64,000 nt of DNA from Ferrovibrio sp036381655 (GTDB lineage Bacteria > Pseudomonadota > Alphaproteobacteria > Ferrovibrionales > Ferrovibrionaceae). The translations under genes and the position numbers were made by a program. The stretch covers positions 1 to 64,000 of the forward strand of contig NZ_DASVCJ010000069.1 of assembly GCF_036381655.1 (NCBI RefSeq), read 5' to 3'. Below the pieces are notes generated by a model. That model made no database searches and had not been told where the DNA came from. It was given only the letters and a program-made list of their open reading frames with translations. Shown piece by piece: positions 26,252-35,072 of the stretch (positions within the stretch are counted from its first letter, which is position 1; the number at the start of each line of letters is the position of its first letter).

Positions 26252-27696
26252 AGATCGGCAAGGCGCTTTACGTCACTCGATGCCGCGATAATGCCGTCGC
26301 GCGAGAATTTCTCGTGATTCTGATCGATCTCGTCGAGCCGATAGAGGTAATTCACCATGATTCCGGCTGACTGCTTCATCCCGTTTCTCGATCGATCTCC
26401 CAGCCAGTTCAGCCGTTGCACCGTGGCGCCGTTGCTTAAATGGAAGCGCGCCACCGGATCGCGCGGCCGCCCCCTGTCCTGCGCCGTGAGCAGGTAGCGC
26501 GCGCAAAGCCGCATCAGCACCGGCCGGAGCGCTTCGGCCAGAGCCGCATCCTCGGCCCAGGCATGGTCCTTCAGTAGACCGGGCAACATGCCTTTGGAGA
26601 AGCGCTTGCCCAAGGCCTCGCGCAATTCGTCTCGCGCCTCGGCGGGCACCAGATCGGGCGTGCCCCGGGCAACGACATCCTCCAGCCATTTGCGGAAACC
26701 GGGGATCGGCGACAAAGTCGAGAACTGCTTCAGATGCGGCAACTCGCGGCTGAGATCGTCAACCACCCGCTTGATCAGGAAATTGCCGAACGAAATGCCC
26801 CGCAGGCCCACTTGCGTATTCGAGATCGAATAGAAGATGGCTGTATCGGCCTCGCGCGGGTCCAGCACCGGCGAGGATTGATCGAGCAGATCCTGCACAT
26901 TGCCGGCAATGCCTTTGACCAAGGCCACCTCGACGAAAATCAGCGGCTCGAGCGGCATGCGCGGATGGAAAAAGGCATAACAGCGCCGGTCGGCATCCAG
27001 TCGGTTGCGCAGATCGTCCCAGCTTTCGATGGCATGCACCGCCTCGTAGGCGATCAATTTTTCCAGCAGCGCCGCGGGGCTGTTCCAGGTGATGCGCTGC
27101 AACTCGAGGAAGCCGACATCGAACCAGGCGACGAATAGATCCTCGAGATCGGCATCGAGGATCGCCAGTTCCTTGTCCTCTTTCTTGAAGCGCAAGGCAT
27201 CGGCGCGCAAATCGACCAGGAACTTCACACCCTGCGGCAAGCCGGTGAAATGGGTCAGCAGCCGCTGCCGTGGCGGGGTGAGCGCCAGGCGCAGCTTGCG
27301 TTCGGCTTCGTGCCGTGCCACCGGATCGCCAGCAGCCTTCACGGCTGTCATCGCCTTGTCCAGCATGGCCGGATCGGCAGCAAAGTCAGTCGCAAGCGTC
27401 TTCTGAAAAATACGCTTGCCGTCCTCCGTCAGGCTCAAATACAGCTGACCCAACGCGGCCGCCCGGGCGCGGGCCGAAACTTCGCCGCCACGCGCCTCCA
27501 GGCATTCGGTAAACAAGCCGCGTAGCCGGTCGATATCCTTCGGACCGAGTTCCTTGCGGCCCTGCCCGATATCGCGGCCGATCTGCGCCGTGCGGTCGCC
27601 GGCAATGCCGCGCCAGTTCCCCATCAGGCCACGCAGGCCGCGCTCGAGCAAAGTTCCGGAAATCGAAAGATTGGTGAAGGCGGGCAAGGCGACCAC
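26248..27696 (-). CDS. Malonyl-CoA decarboxylase
   Basis: Converts malonyl-CoA to acetyl-CoA and CO2, disposing of malonyl-CoA or letting the cell use malonate. The 482-residue protein matches the MCD family: helical N-terminal domain to about residue 200, then the GNAT-like catalytic domain with EAVHAIESWDDLRNRLD, CYAFFHPRMPLEPLIFVEVAL, FYSISNTQVGLRGISFGNFL, the catalytic Ser region FSTLSPIPGF and the catalytic His in ARFHLSNGA. GTG start with AGGGAG upstream. It is the last gene after lipA and the Coq10-like gene (27-nt gap); no malonyl-CoA synthetase (matB) is adjacent. Confidence 0.93.
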   Translation of the reverse strand: MVALPAFTNLSISGTLLERGLRGLMGNWRGIAGDRTAQIGRDIGQGRKELGPKDIDRLRGLFTECLEARGGEVSARARAAALGQLYLSLTEDGKRIFQKTLATDFAADPAMLDKAMTAVKAAGDPVARHEAERKLRLALTPPRQRLLTHFTGLPQGVKFLVDLRADALRFKKEDKELAILDADLEDLFVAWFDVGFLELQRITWNSPAALLEKLIAYEAVHAIESWDDLRNRLDADRRCYAFFHPRMPLEPLIFVEVALVKGIAGNVQDLLDQSSPVLDPREADTAIFYSISNTQVGLRGISFGNFLIKRVVDDLSRELPHLKQFSTLSPIPGFRKWLEDVVARGTPDLVPAEARDELREALGKRFSKGMLPGLLKDHAWAEDAALAEALRPVLMRLCARYLLTAQDRGRPRDPVARFHLSNGATVQRLNWLGDRSRNGMKQSAGIMVNYLYRLDEIDQNHEKFSRDGIIAASSDVKRLADL

Positions 27697-27723
27697 GGGG
27701 AGAACTCCCTTCAGGCTGCTGGA

Positions 27724-28200
27724 TCACATTGCGCGTATCGTAGCACCCGGGGGTAACGATAATCCATTCTCACCGTAAAGCTGGCGCGCCCTCGCCTCGA
27801 AGGCGGCAACCATCCGGCGCACGGCTTCGTTGAACAACAGCTCAATCGTCTTTTGCAGGAGGCGCGAGCGGAATTCGAAATCGACATAGAAGTCGATCTC
27901 GCAGCCGGTCGGATGCGGCAGGAATTTCCAGTGATTCTTGAGGTATTTAAACGGGCCCTCGGTGTACTCGACGTCGATGCGCATCGCTTCGGGGTCGAGC
28001 ATGACCTTCGAGGTGAACCGCTCGCGGAACATTTTGAAGCCGATAATCAGGTCGGCGATCATCAATTTGTCACTGCGTTCGCGGATACGGGCGCCGAGGC
28101 ACCAGGGCAGGAATTTCGGGTAGTGCTCGACACCGGCAACCAGAGCAAAGAGCTGGTCCGGCCGGTACGGCAGCACACGCGTTTCGGCGTGGGTCGGCAC
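27724..28200 (-). CDS. Coq10/RatA-type START-domain protein
   Basis: A 158-residue polyketide-cyclase/START fold protein. Family landmarks are VLPYRPDQLFALVAGVEHYPKFLPWC at the N-terminus (quoted in part: LFALVAGVEHYPKFLPWC), FKMFRERFTSKV, and GPFKYLKNHWKF. Members bind ubiquinone (Coq10) or were named RatA; the ubiquinone chaperone role is more likely in an alphaproteobacterium. The frame opens inside lipA, but GTG 28200, 1 nt after the lipA stop, gives the normal start. Probably translated with lipA. Confidence 0.87.
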   Translation of the reverse strand: MPTHAETRVLPYRPDQLFALVAGVEHYPKFLPWCLGARIRERSDKLMIADLIIGFKMFRERFTSKVMLDPEAMRIDVEYTEGPFKYLKNHWKFLPHPTGCEIDFYVDFEFRSRLLQKTIELLFNEAVRRMVAAFEARARQLYGENGLSLPPGATIRAM

Positions 28201-28201
28201 G

Positions 28202-29158
28202 CTATTCCCCAGTGGCGGCGAGCTTGGCTTCGCGGGCAACGCGCAGCTTGATGAAGTCGTCGCCCGCATGATGCGAGGAGCGTGTCAGAGGCGATGACGA
28301 GACCATCAGAAAGCCCTTGGCGTGCGCGATCGTCTTATAGGACTCAAACTCGTCCGGTGTGACGAAGCGCTTCACTTCGGCATGCTTGCGGGTCGGCTGC
28401 AGATACTGGCCGATGGTGAGGAAATCGACATCCGCCGCACGCAGATCGTCCATCACCTGCATGATCTCGATCTTGTCTTCACCCAAGCCGACCATCAGGC
28501 CGGACTTGGTGAACATGGCCGGATCGAGTTCTTTCACCGTGGCCAGCAGCCGCAATGAGGCGAAGTAGCGCGCGCCGGGGCGGATGGTCGGATAGAGCCG
28601 CGGCACGGTCTCCAGATTGTGGTTGAAGACATCCGGCTTGGCGGCAACGACCGCTTCGATGGCACCCGGCTTGCGGATGAAATCCGGCGTCAGAATTTCA
28701 ATCGTCGTCTGCGGCGAGGTTTTGCGGATTTCCTCGATAGTCTTGATGAACTGCGAAGCACCGCCGTCGGGCAGGTCGTCGCGGTCCACCGAAGTGATCA
28801 CGACGTGATGCAATCCCAACTGGCCGACCGCCTCGGCGACATTGCGCGGCTCGTCCGCATCGAGCGCGCCAGGCTTACCGGTCGCGACATTGCAGAAGGC
28901 GCAGGCGCGCGTGCAAATCGCACCCAGAATCATGAAGGTGGCGTGCTTCTGTTTCCAGCATTCACCCAGATTCGGGCAGGCTGCCTCTTCGCAGACCGTA
29001 TGCAACTTGAGATCGCGCATCAGCCGCCGTGTCTCCGCTGCCTCAGCCGAGGTCGGCGCCTTCACGCGAATCCAGTCCGGCTTGCGCAAAAGCGGCGTAT
29101 CAGGCTTGTGCGCCTTCTCCGGGTGACGGACAGGCAACGGCTGAATATTAATCGTCAC
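28202..29158 (-). CDS. lipA: Lipoyl synthase
   Basis: Radical-SAM enzyme inserting two sulfurs into octanoyl groups on E2 and related proteins. The 318-residue product has the auxiliary cluster cysteines in CEEAACPNLGEC, the radical cluster CTRACAFCNV, and VVITSVDRDDLPDGGA. Located between lpdA (120-nt gap) and the Coq10-like gene, it provides the cofactor for the PDH lipoyl domains encoded just upstream. The gap to lpdA contains a 7-bp stem (CTGGCCC 29232-29238 with GGGCCAG 29254-29260) without a U-tract. Confidence 0.97.
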   Translation of the reverse strand: MTINIQPLPVRHPEKAHKPDTPLLRKPDWIRVKAPTSAEAAETRRLMRDLKLHTVCEEAACPNLGECWKQKHATFMILGAICTRACAFCNVATGKPGALDADEPRNVAEAVGQLGLHHVVITSVDRDDLPDGGASQFIKTIEEIRKTSPQTTIEILTPDFIRKPGAIEAVVAAKPDVFNHNLETVPRLYPTIRPGARYFASLRLLATVKELDPAMFTKSGLMVGLGEDKIEIMQVMDDLRAADVDFLTIGQYLQPTRKHAEVKRFVTPDEFESYKTIAHAKGFLMVSSSPLTRSSHHAGDDFIKLRVAREAKLAATGE

Positions 29159-29278
29159 GATCTAATCCTCTGGCTTCACCCCTTGAGGTAGTGTAGCGGA
29201 CTATAGCAGGAAACCCCTGCCCTCCGCACCGCTGGCCCTATCTGGATGTGACCGGGCCAGAATCCCACTTTTCCCGCG

Positions 29279-30685
29279 TTAATAGTTCAGCGCCTGACCG
29301 TAAGCGTCCAGGACGGATTCATGCATCATTTCGCTCAAAGTAGGATGCGGGAAGACCGAATGCATCAACTCGATTTCGGTCGTTTCTAAGGTCTTGGCGA
29401 TGCCGAAACCCTGGATCATCTCGGTAACTTCCGCGCCGACCATATGGGCACCAAGCAGTTCGCCGGTCTTGGCATCAAACACCGTCTTTACCAGTCCTTC
29501 CGGCTCGCCCAGCGCGATCGCCTTGCCATTGGCGATGAACGGATAACGGCCGACCCTGACCTGATGACCCTTCGCCTTGGCCGCCGCCTCGGTGAGGCCG
29601 ACGCTGGCCACCTGCGGCGTGCAGTAGGTACAGCCCGGGATATTGCTAACATTGAGCGGATGCACATCCTTGAGGCCGGCGATCTTCTCGACACAGATCA
29701 CGCCTTCATGGGCCGCTTTATGCGCCAACCAGGGCGGGCCGGTCAGGTCGCCGATGGCATGGACGCCCGGCTCGGCCGTGCGGCTGTACTCGTCGACCAC
29801 GACATGGGTCTTCTCGACCTTCACCTTGGTGCCTTCCAAGCCGATATTCTCGACATTGCCGACGATGCCAACCGCGAGAATAACACGCTCGACGGTGATC
29901 TCGCTTTGCTTGCCGGCTTTGTCCTTCAGCACGGCGGTTACCGTATCGGTGCCTTTCTTCAAGGCGGTCACTGTTGTACCGACATGAATTTTCATGCCCT
30001 GCTTCTCGAAGGACTTCGTGGCGAAGACGGAAATCTCTTCGTCTTCTACCGGGAGGACCCGGTCCATTACCTCGACGACGGTCACATCGGAGCCGAGCGT
30101 GCGGTAGAAGCTGGCGAACTCGATGCCGATAGCCCCCGAGCCAATCACCAACAGCGATTTGGGGATTGCCGGCGGCACCATCGCCTCACGATAGGTCCAG
30201 ACCAGCTTGCCATCCGGCTCCAGCCCCGGCAGCGTACGGGCGCGGGCGCCGGTCGCCAGGATGATATGCTTGACCGTCAGATCGGCGACGGGCTTGCCAT
30301 CCTTGGTGACCTTCACCTTGCCCGGGCCGTTCAGCACGCCATGACCGTCGAAGACGGCGATCTTGTGCTTCTTCATGAGGAATTTGACGCCGTTGGACAA
30401 CTGAGCGGCGACCTTGCGCGAACGCTCGATGATCTTGGGTCCGTTGATCGTCACTTTGCCTTCGATAGTGAAACCGAAGGCTTCGGCATGTTTGATGTTG
30501 CTATAGATCTCGGCCGAACGCAGCAAAGCTTTGGTCGGGATGCATCCCCAGTTCAGGCAGATGCCGCCGAGATTCTCGCGCTCGATGATGGCGGTCTTCA
30601 TCCCGAGCTGCGAGGCGCGGATCGCCGTAGTATAGCCGCCTGGGCCGCTGCCGATGACGACGACGTCGAAGCTGGTCTCACTCAT
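29279..30685 (-). CDS. lpdA: Dihydrolipoyl dehydrogenase (E3)
   Basis: FAD flavoprotein regenerating oxidised lipoamide with NAD+. The 468-residue protein has VVVIGSGPGGYTTAIRA, the redox disulfide in ENLGGICLNWGCIPTKALL, the NAD site SLLVIGSGAIGIEFASFY and the C-terminal catalytic HPTLSEMMHESVLDA. A GTG at 30703 extends the frame, but ATG 30685 has GGGAGAAG upstream and gives the normal start. Fourth gene of pdhA-pdhB-pdhC-lpdA, so dedicated mainly to pyruvate dehydrogenase. Confidence 0.97.
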   Translation of the reverse strand: MSETSFDVVVIGSGPGGYTTAIRASQLGMKTAIIERENLGGICLNWGCIPTKALLRSAEIYSNIKHAEAFGFTIEGKVTINGPKIIERSRKVAAQLSNGVKFLMKKHKIAVFDGHGVLNGPGKVKVTKDGKPVADLTVKHIILATGARARTLPGLEPDGKLVWTYREAMVPPAIPKSLLVIGSGAIGIEFASFYRTLGSDVTVVEVMDRVLPVEDEEISVFATKSFEKQGMKIHVGTTVTALKKGTDTVTAVLKDKAGKQSEITVERVILAVGIVGNVENIGLEGTKVKVEKTHVVVDEYSRTAEPGVHAIGDLTGPPWLAHKAAHEGVICVEKIAGLKDVHPLNVSNIPGCTYCTPQVASVGLTEAAAKAKGHQVRVGRYPFIANGKAIALGEPEGLVKTVFDAKTGELLGAHMVGAEVTEMIQGFGIAKTLETTEIELMHSVFPHPTLSEMMHESVLDAYGQALNY

Positions 30686-30703
30686 GGCGCTTCTCCCGTC
30701 CAC

Positions 30704-32029
30704 TCACAGCAGCATGGTCAAGGGATCGTCGACATAGCCCTTGAAGGCCTGCAGGAACTCGGCGCCGACCGCGCCGTCGACGACGCGATGATCGACTGAC
30801 AATGTACATGTCATAAGGGTGGCAGGCACAATTTGGCCATTCTTCACCACCGGGCGCTGTTCGCCCATGCCGACGGCGAGAATGCAGCCTTGCGGCGGGT
30901 TGATCACCGCCTCAAACTGCTTCACGCCGAACATGCCGAGATTGGACACCGAGAAGGTGCCGCCCTGGAATTCATCCGGCTTCAGCTTGCCGTCGCGAGC
31001 CCGCGCCGCGAGATCCTTCATCTCGCTGGCGATCTGCGTGAGTCTCTTCTGCTCGGCCTGCTTGACGATCGGAGTGATCAGGCCGTTCGGCGTCGCCACG
31101 GCGACCGAGATATCGGCATGCTCGTAGAACATCAAGCCGCTCTCGTCATAGCTGGCATTGGCTGCCGGCACCTTTTTCAGGGCCAGCGCCACCGCGCGAA
31201 TCACGAAGTCGTTGACACTGATCTTCACCTCGGATTTCTCGTTCAGCCGCTTGCGCAGGGCCAACAGCTCGTCGATCTCGGTGTCGATGGTAAGATAGAA
31301 ATGCGGCACCGTCTGCTTGGATTCGGTAAGCCGACGGGCGATGGTCCGGCGCGTGCCGCTGAGCGGCTCGAGCCGGTAGGACATCTTGAGCAAATCGGCA
31401 AGCTGTCGTGCGCCCGGACCGGCGGGCGCTGGAGTTGCCGGCTTTGCCCCGGCGGTGGCGGCAGCACCTTTGGGCGCCTTCTCGATATCGGCCTTGACGA
31501 TGCGGCCATGCGGTCCGCTGCCCTGCACGTTACGCAGATCTACGCCGGCTTGCGCCGCCATGCGCCGCGCCAGGGGCGAGGCGAATATCCGTCCGCCGTC
31601 ATGTTTCGGTACGGGTACGGGTGCAGGCGCGGCAGCCTGGGGCGCCGCGGCAGGGGCCGGTACCGGGGTCGATGACGGCGCAGGAGCAGCTGCCGGCTTC
31701 GCTTGCGGCGCTTTCTCGGCTTGCGGCGCAGGCTTGGGTGCCGCGCCAGTCTTGATATCGGCCGCCTTGATATCGGCCGCGCTTTCGCCCTCTTCCAGCA
31801 GCACGGCGATCGGGGTGTTCACCGCCACGCCCTCGCTGCCCTCGGCAACCAGGATCTTGCCGAGCTTGCCCTCATCGACGGCTTCGAATTCCATCGTCGC
31901 CTTGTCGGTCTCGATCTCGGCGATGATGTCGCCCGCCTTGATCTCGTCGCCTTCCTTCTTATGCCACTTCGCCAGCTTGCCTTCCGTCATGGTCGGCGAC
32001 AGGGCGGGCATCAGAATTTCGATAGTCAT
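30704..32029 (-). CDS. pdhC: Pyruvate dehydrogenase E2, dihydrolipoamide acetyltransferase
   Basis: Core acetyltransferase of the pyruvate dehydrogenase complex. 441 residues: one N-terminal lipoyl domain (lipoyl Lys in ETDKATMEFEA), an Ala/Pro linker (~85-140), an E1/E3-binding domain (ASPLARRMAAQAGVDLRNVQ), a second linker, and the catalytic domain from ~205 with the active-site TLSVDHRVVDGAVGAEFL. The DNA for the lipoyl domain includes 86 bp identical to that of pdhB. Gap to pdhB is 12 nt. Confidence 0.97.
   Translation of the reverse strand: MTIEILMPALSPTMTEGKLAKWHKKEGDEIKAGDIIAEIETDKATMEFEAVDEGKLGKILVAEGSEGVAVNTPIAVLLEEGESAADIKAADIKTGAAPKPAPQAEKAPQAKPAAAPAPSSTPVPAPAAAPQAAAPAPVPVPKHDGGRIFASPLARRMAAQAGVDLRNVQGSGPHGRIVKADIEKAPKGAAATAGAKPATPAPAGPGARQLADLLKMSYRLEPLSGTRRTIARRLTESKQTVPHFYLTIDTEIDELLALRKRLNEKSEVKISVNDFVIRAVALALKKVPAANASYDESGLMFYEHADISVAVATPNGLITPIVKQAEQKRLTQIASEMKDLAARARDGKLKPDEFQGGTFSVSNLGMFGVKQFEAVINPPQGCILAVGMGEQRPVVKNGQIVPATLMTCTLSVDHRVVDGAVGAEFLQAFKGYVDDPLTMLL
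31875..31960 (-). repeat. 86-bp direct repeat, copy in pdhC lipoyl domain
   Basis: This stretch within the pdhC lipoyl domain is identical, base for base, to 33300-33385 in pdhB (offset 1425 bp). It covers the region around the lipoylated lysine. Sequence outside the block differs at synonymous and some non-synonymous sites. Confidence 0.9.
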
Positions 32030-32041
32030 GCCGCCCTCCTC

Positions 32042-33454
32042 TCAGCGATAGCAGACGGCTTTGGCCGCCTGAACGATGTCATCGACGGTAGGCAGGGCCA
32101 TCTTCTCCAGGTTGGCTGCATAGGGCATCGGCACATCCTTGCCCGATACGCGCGTCACCGGCGCATCGAGATAATCGAAGGCCAGTTCCATGATGGAGGC
32201 GGAAATTTCGGCACCGACGCCAGACTGCGGGAAGCCCTCTTCCACGGTCACCAGCCGGTTAGTCTTCTGCACCGATTTGACGATGGTTTCCTTGTCCATC
32301 GGACGGATGGTACGCAGATCGATCACCTCGGCCTCAATGCCCTCGGCGGCCAGCTTTTCGGCGGCCGCCAGGGAATGACCGACCGCGATGGAATAGGCCA
32401 CCAGGGTGACATCCTTGCCCGGCCGGGCGATGCGCGCCTTGCCGATCGGAATGACGTAATCATCCAGCTTCGGTACCTCGAAGCTGCGGCCGTACAGAAT
32501 CTCGTTCTCGAGGAAGATCACCGGATTGGGATCGCGGATCGCCGCCTTGATCAGTCCCTTGGCGTCAGCAGCGGAATACGGCGCCACCACCTTGAGCCCG
32601 GGGATATGCGAATACCAGGCGGCATAATCCTGGCTGTGCTGGGCCGCGACGCGCGCGGCCGCGCCGTTCGGGCCGCGGAACACGATATGGCAGCCCATCT
32701 GGCCACCCGACATATACAGCGTCTTGGCCGCCGAATTGACGATCTGGTCGATCGCCTGCATCGAGAAATTGAAGGTCATGAATTCGACGATCGGCTTCAG
32801 GCCGCCGAAGGCGGCGCCGACACCAAGACCGGCAAAACCTTGCTCGGTGATCGGCGTGTCGATCACGCGATCGGGGCCGAATTCCTCCAGCATGCCCTGG
32901 CTGATCTTATAGGCACCCTGATACTGCGCAACTTCCTCGCCCATCAGGAAGACGGCCGGATCGCGGCGCATCTCTTCCGACATGCCCTCGCGGATCGCCT
33001 CGCGCACCGTCATGGTGACGAATTGCGTACCGGCGGGAATTTCCGGGTCTGCGGCAAGCTGCGGCGCAGGCGTCGGCGCTGCAGTCACCGCAGATTCGCC
33101 CGGCTTGGTCGCCTCAGCCGGCTTGTTGTCGCTGGCCGGAGCCGCCGAAGCCGGTGCTGGCGCCGGAGCAGGCTGCGCCGCCGGCTTCGCCGGTGCGGCG
33201 CCAGGCTTCTCGTCCTCACCGCGCAGCACAGCGATCGGTGCATTGACGGCAACTCCCTCGGTGCCTTCCGGGACGATGATCTTGTCCAGCACGCCTTCGT
33301 CGACGGCTTCGAATTCCATCGTCGCCTTGTCGGTCTCGATCTCGGCGATGATGTCGCCCGCCTTGATCTCGTCGCCTTCCTTCTTGAGCCACTTCGCCAG
33401 CTTGCCCTCGGTCATCGTCGGCGACAGCGCAGGCATCAAAATCTCGATTGCCAT
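32042..33454 (-). CDS. pdhB: Pyruvate dehydrogenase E1 subunit beta with N-terminal lipoyl domain
   Basis: 470 residues: an extra N-terminal lipoyl domain (1-~78, lipoyl Lys in ETDKATMEFEA), an Ala/Pro/Glu linker, and the E1-beta transketolase-type domain from about 140 (TVREAIREGMSEEMRRDP, GAYKISQGMLEEFG, PITEQGFAGLGVGAA). E1-beta carrying its own lipoyl domain is a known alphaproteobacterial design. It pairs with PdhA to decarboxylate pyruvate with thiamine diphosphate. 22 nt downstream of pdhA. Confidence 0.96.
   Translation of the reverse strand: MAIEILMPALSPTMTEGKLAKWLKKEGDEIKAGDIIAEIETDKATMEFEAVDEGVLDKIIVPEGTEGVAVNAPIAVLRGEDEKPGAAPAKPAAQPAPAPAPASAAPASDNKPAEATKPGESAVTAAPTPAPQLAADPEIPAGTQFVTMTVREAIREGMSEEMRRDPAVFLMGEEVAQYQGAYKISQGMLEEFGPDRVIDTPITEQGFAGLGVGAAFGGLKPIVEFMTFNFSMQAIDQIVNSAAKTLYMSGGQMGCHIVFRGPNGAAARVAAQHSQDYAAWYSHIPGLKVVAPYSAADAKGLIKAAIRDPNPVIFLENEILYGRSFEVPKLDDYVIPIGKARIARPGKDVTLVAYSIAVGHSLAAAEKLAAEGIEAEVIDLRTIRPMDKETIVKSVQKTNRLVTVEEGFPQSGVGAEISASIMELAFDYLDAPVTRVSGKDVPMPYAANLEKMALPTVDDIVQAAKAVCYR
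33300..33385 (-). repeat. 86-bp direct repeat, copy in pdhB lipoyl domain
   Basis: Identical partner of 31875-31960. Identity at third codon positions over 86 bp points to recent gene conversion or a recent duplication rather than protein-level constraint alone. Confidence 0.9.
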
Positions 33455-33476
33455 GATTGTAGTCCTCCCTGCCCGC

Positions 33477-34493
33477 TTATGCTTCGACGTAGACGTCGGT
33501 CCACAGTTCCGACGGATCGGGCTCGGGACTTTGCTGGGCGAAATCGGCAGCCTGCTGGATGATGTCCTTTACTTCCTTGTCGATCGCCTTCAACGCATCT
33601 TCATCGGCAAGCTTGTTGTTGAGCAGCGTGCTACGCACCTGATCGATCGGATCATGCTCGGCGCGCATCTTGGTCACTTCATCCTTGCTGCGGTATTTTG
33701 CCGGGTCGGACATGGAATGGCCGCGGTAACGATAGGTCATCATCTCGAGAATGATCGGCCCCTTGCCGGCGCGGCACCAGGCCACGGCCTCATCGCCCGC
33801 CTCCTTCACCGCCAGCACGTTCATGCCATCGACCTGACGGCCGGGAATACCGAAGCTCTCGCCGCGCTTATAGAGCGCCGGTTGCGCGGAAGCGCGCGCC
33901 ACCGAGGTGCCCATGGCATATTGGTTGTTCTCGATCACGTAGATGACCGGCAGTTTCCAGAGCTCGGCCATGTTGAAACTTTCGTAGACCTGCCCCTGGT
34001 TGGCCGAACCGTCGCCGAAGTAGCAGAAGGTCACGTTATCGTTCTTCTTGTATTTCTGGGCGAAGGCCAGGCCGGTGCCGATCGGCACCTGGGCGCCGAC
34101 GATGCCATGGCCGCCGTAGAAATGCTTCTCGCGGCTGAACATGTGCATCGAGCCGCCCTTGCCCTTGGAATAGCCGCCGATGCGGCCGGTCAGCTCGGCC
34201 ATCACGCCTTTAGGGTCCATGCCGGTCGCCAGCATGTGGCCGTGATCGCGATAGGAGGTAATGACGGCATCGCCCAGCTTGGCGCAGGCCTGCAGGCCGA
34301 CCACGACGGCTTCCTGGCCGATATAGAGGTGACAGAAGCCGCCGATCAGCCCCATGCCGTAGAGTTGCCCCGCCTTCTCCTCGAAGCGGCGGATCAGCAG
34401 CATGTCGCGGTAATATTGGAGCAGTTGCTCGACCGGCGGCAATTTGCCGCCCTTCTTACCGCCTGCATCTCCGGCTTTGGCTGCTTTTGCCAT
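33477..34493 (-). CDS. pdhA: Pyruvate dehydrogenase E1 subunit alpha
   Basis: Thiamine-diphosphate-binding subunit of pyruvate dehydrogenase. 338 residues with RFEEKAGQLYGMG, the ThDP motif beginning GDGSANQGQVYESFNMA and ending IENNQYAMGTS, and the regulatory-loop sequence YRYRGHSMSDP. The first ~18 residues are a low-complexity Lys/Gly/Ala stretch. First gene of the operon; the 156 bp upstream contain two inverted repeats listed separately. Confidence 0.97.
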   Translation of the reverse strand: MAKAAKAGDAGGKKGGKLPPVEQLLQYYRDMLLIRRFEEKAGQLYGMGLIGGFCHLYIGQEAVVVGLQACAKLGDAVITSYRDHGHMLATGMDPKGVMAELTGRIGGYSKGKGGSMHMFSREKHFYGGHGIVGAQVPIGTGLAFAQKYKKNDNVTFCYFGDGSANQGQVYESFNMAELWKLPVIYVIENNQYAMGTSVARASAQPALYKRGESFGIPGRQVDGMNVLAVKEAGDEAVAWCRAGKGPIILEMMTYRYRGHSMSDPAKYRSKDEVTKMRAEHDPIDQVRSTLLNNKLADEDALKAIDKEVKDIIQQAADFAQQSPEPDPSELWTDVYVEA

Positions 34494-34566
34494 GCATTCC
34501 TCCCGATCAGCTTGACCTTAGGGCACTGTCGAATGACGTGACCGACCGGGGCGGGAAGATGGCGCC

Positions 34567-34617
34567 TAACTCAAGTTAAAACAAGGGTTTTTCCTAGATT
34601 AACTCGATTTGAGTTAA
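34567..34617 (-). promoter_or_regulatory. Paired inverted repeats upstream of pdhA, candidate operator
   Basis: A perfect inverted repeat TTAACTC-N5-GAGTTAA lies at 34599-34617, and a smaller related one, TAACT-CA-AGTTA, at 34567-34578. Both share the half site TAACT. They lie 74-124 nt upstream of the pdhA start, in an A/T-rich patch within GC-rich DNA, and nothing else explains them. The regulator is not identifiable from the window. Confidence 0.55.
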
Positions 34618-34649
34618 TTGACGCAATTCCGTTTCTCGCCAACCCCGGC

Positions 34650-34961
34650 TCAGCGTCCGAGAATTACCAGATCGCCGTCCTTGACCATACCGAGCACCCG
34701 GCGCGACTGCTCTTCGAGCATGTCGGCATCCAGGCCGTCGGCACGCAGAAGCTCGACCCGACGCTCAAGGATTTTGCGCTCGGCAGTCACTTCGGCCAGG
34801 GCGGCTTTGGTTTCCTGGATCTGCATGGTCAGCCGGGTATAGGCATTGATGCCGTGCTCTCCCTCCACCGCGTGATAACAGAAATAGGCAATCGCGGCGA
34901 AACAGATCACCGGCACGATGGCGGACAACGAATGGCGACGGATCTCGCGTAGAGCACTCAT
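34650..34961 (-). CDS. ftsB: Septum formation initiator FtsB/DivIC family protein
   Basis: A 103-residue bitopic division protein. One membrane span near residues 14-32 (LSAIVPVICFAAIAYFCYHA) is followed by a coiled coil (LTMQIQETKAALAEVTAERKI) and the conserved tail with LEEQSRRVLGMVKDGDLVIL. It would link FtsL and FtsQ in the divisome. The frame extends to 35039, but ATG 34961 gives the normal start. Placed between eno and pdhA as in many alphaproteobacteria. Confidence 0.88.
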   Translation of the reverse strand: MSALREIRRHSLSAIVPVICFAAIAYFCYHAVEGEHGINAYTRLTMQIQETKAALAEVTAERKILERRVELLRADGLDADMLEEQSRRVLGMVKDGDLVILGR

Positions 34962-35072
34962 GGACCGAATCGAATCACATCCGAGTCGCCGGGTCAACGC
35001 GAATCGTTGCAGAAGCTCCGATTCAGCCCGCAGAGTCAAAGAATTAGATGATTAAGTCAGATCCCAGGCCGG

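Noticed and set aside
31703..33562. 619-codon + strand frame over pdhC and pdhB
   Set aside because: Antisense shadow; its internal similarity only mirrors the duplicated lipoyl domains.
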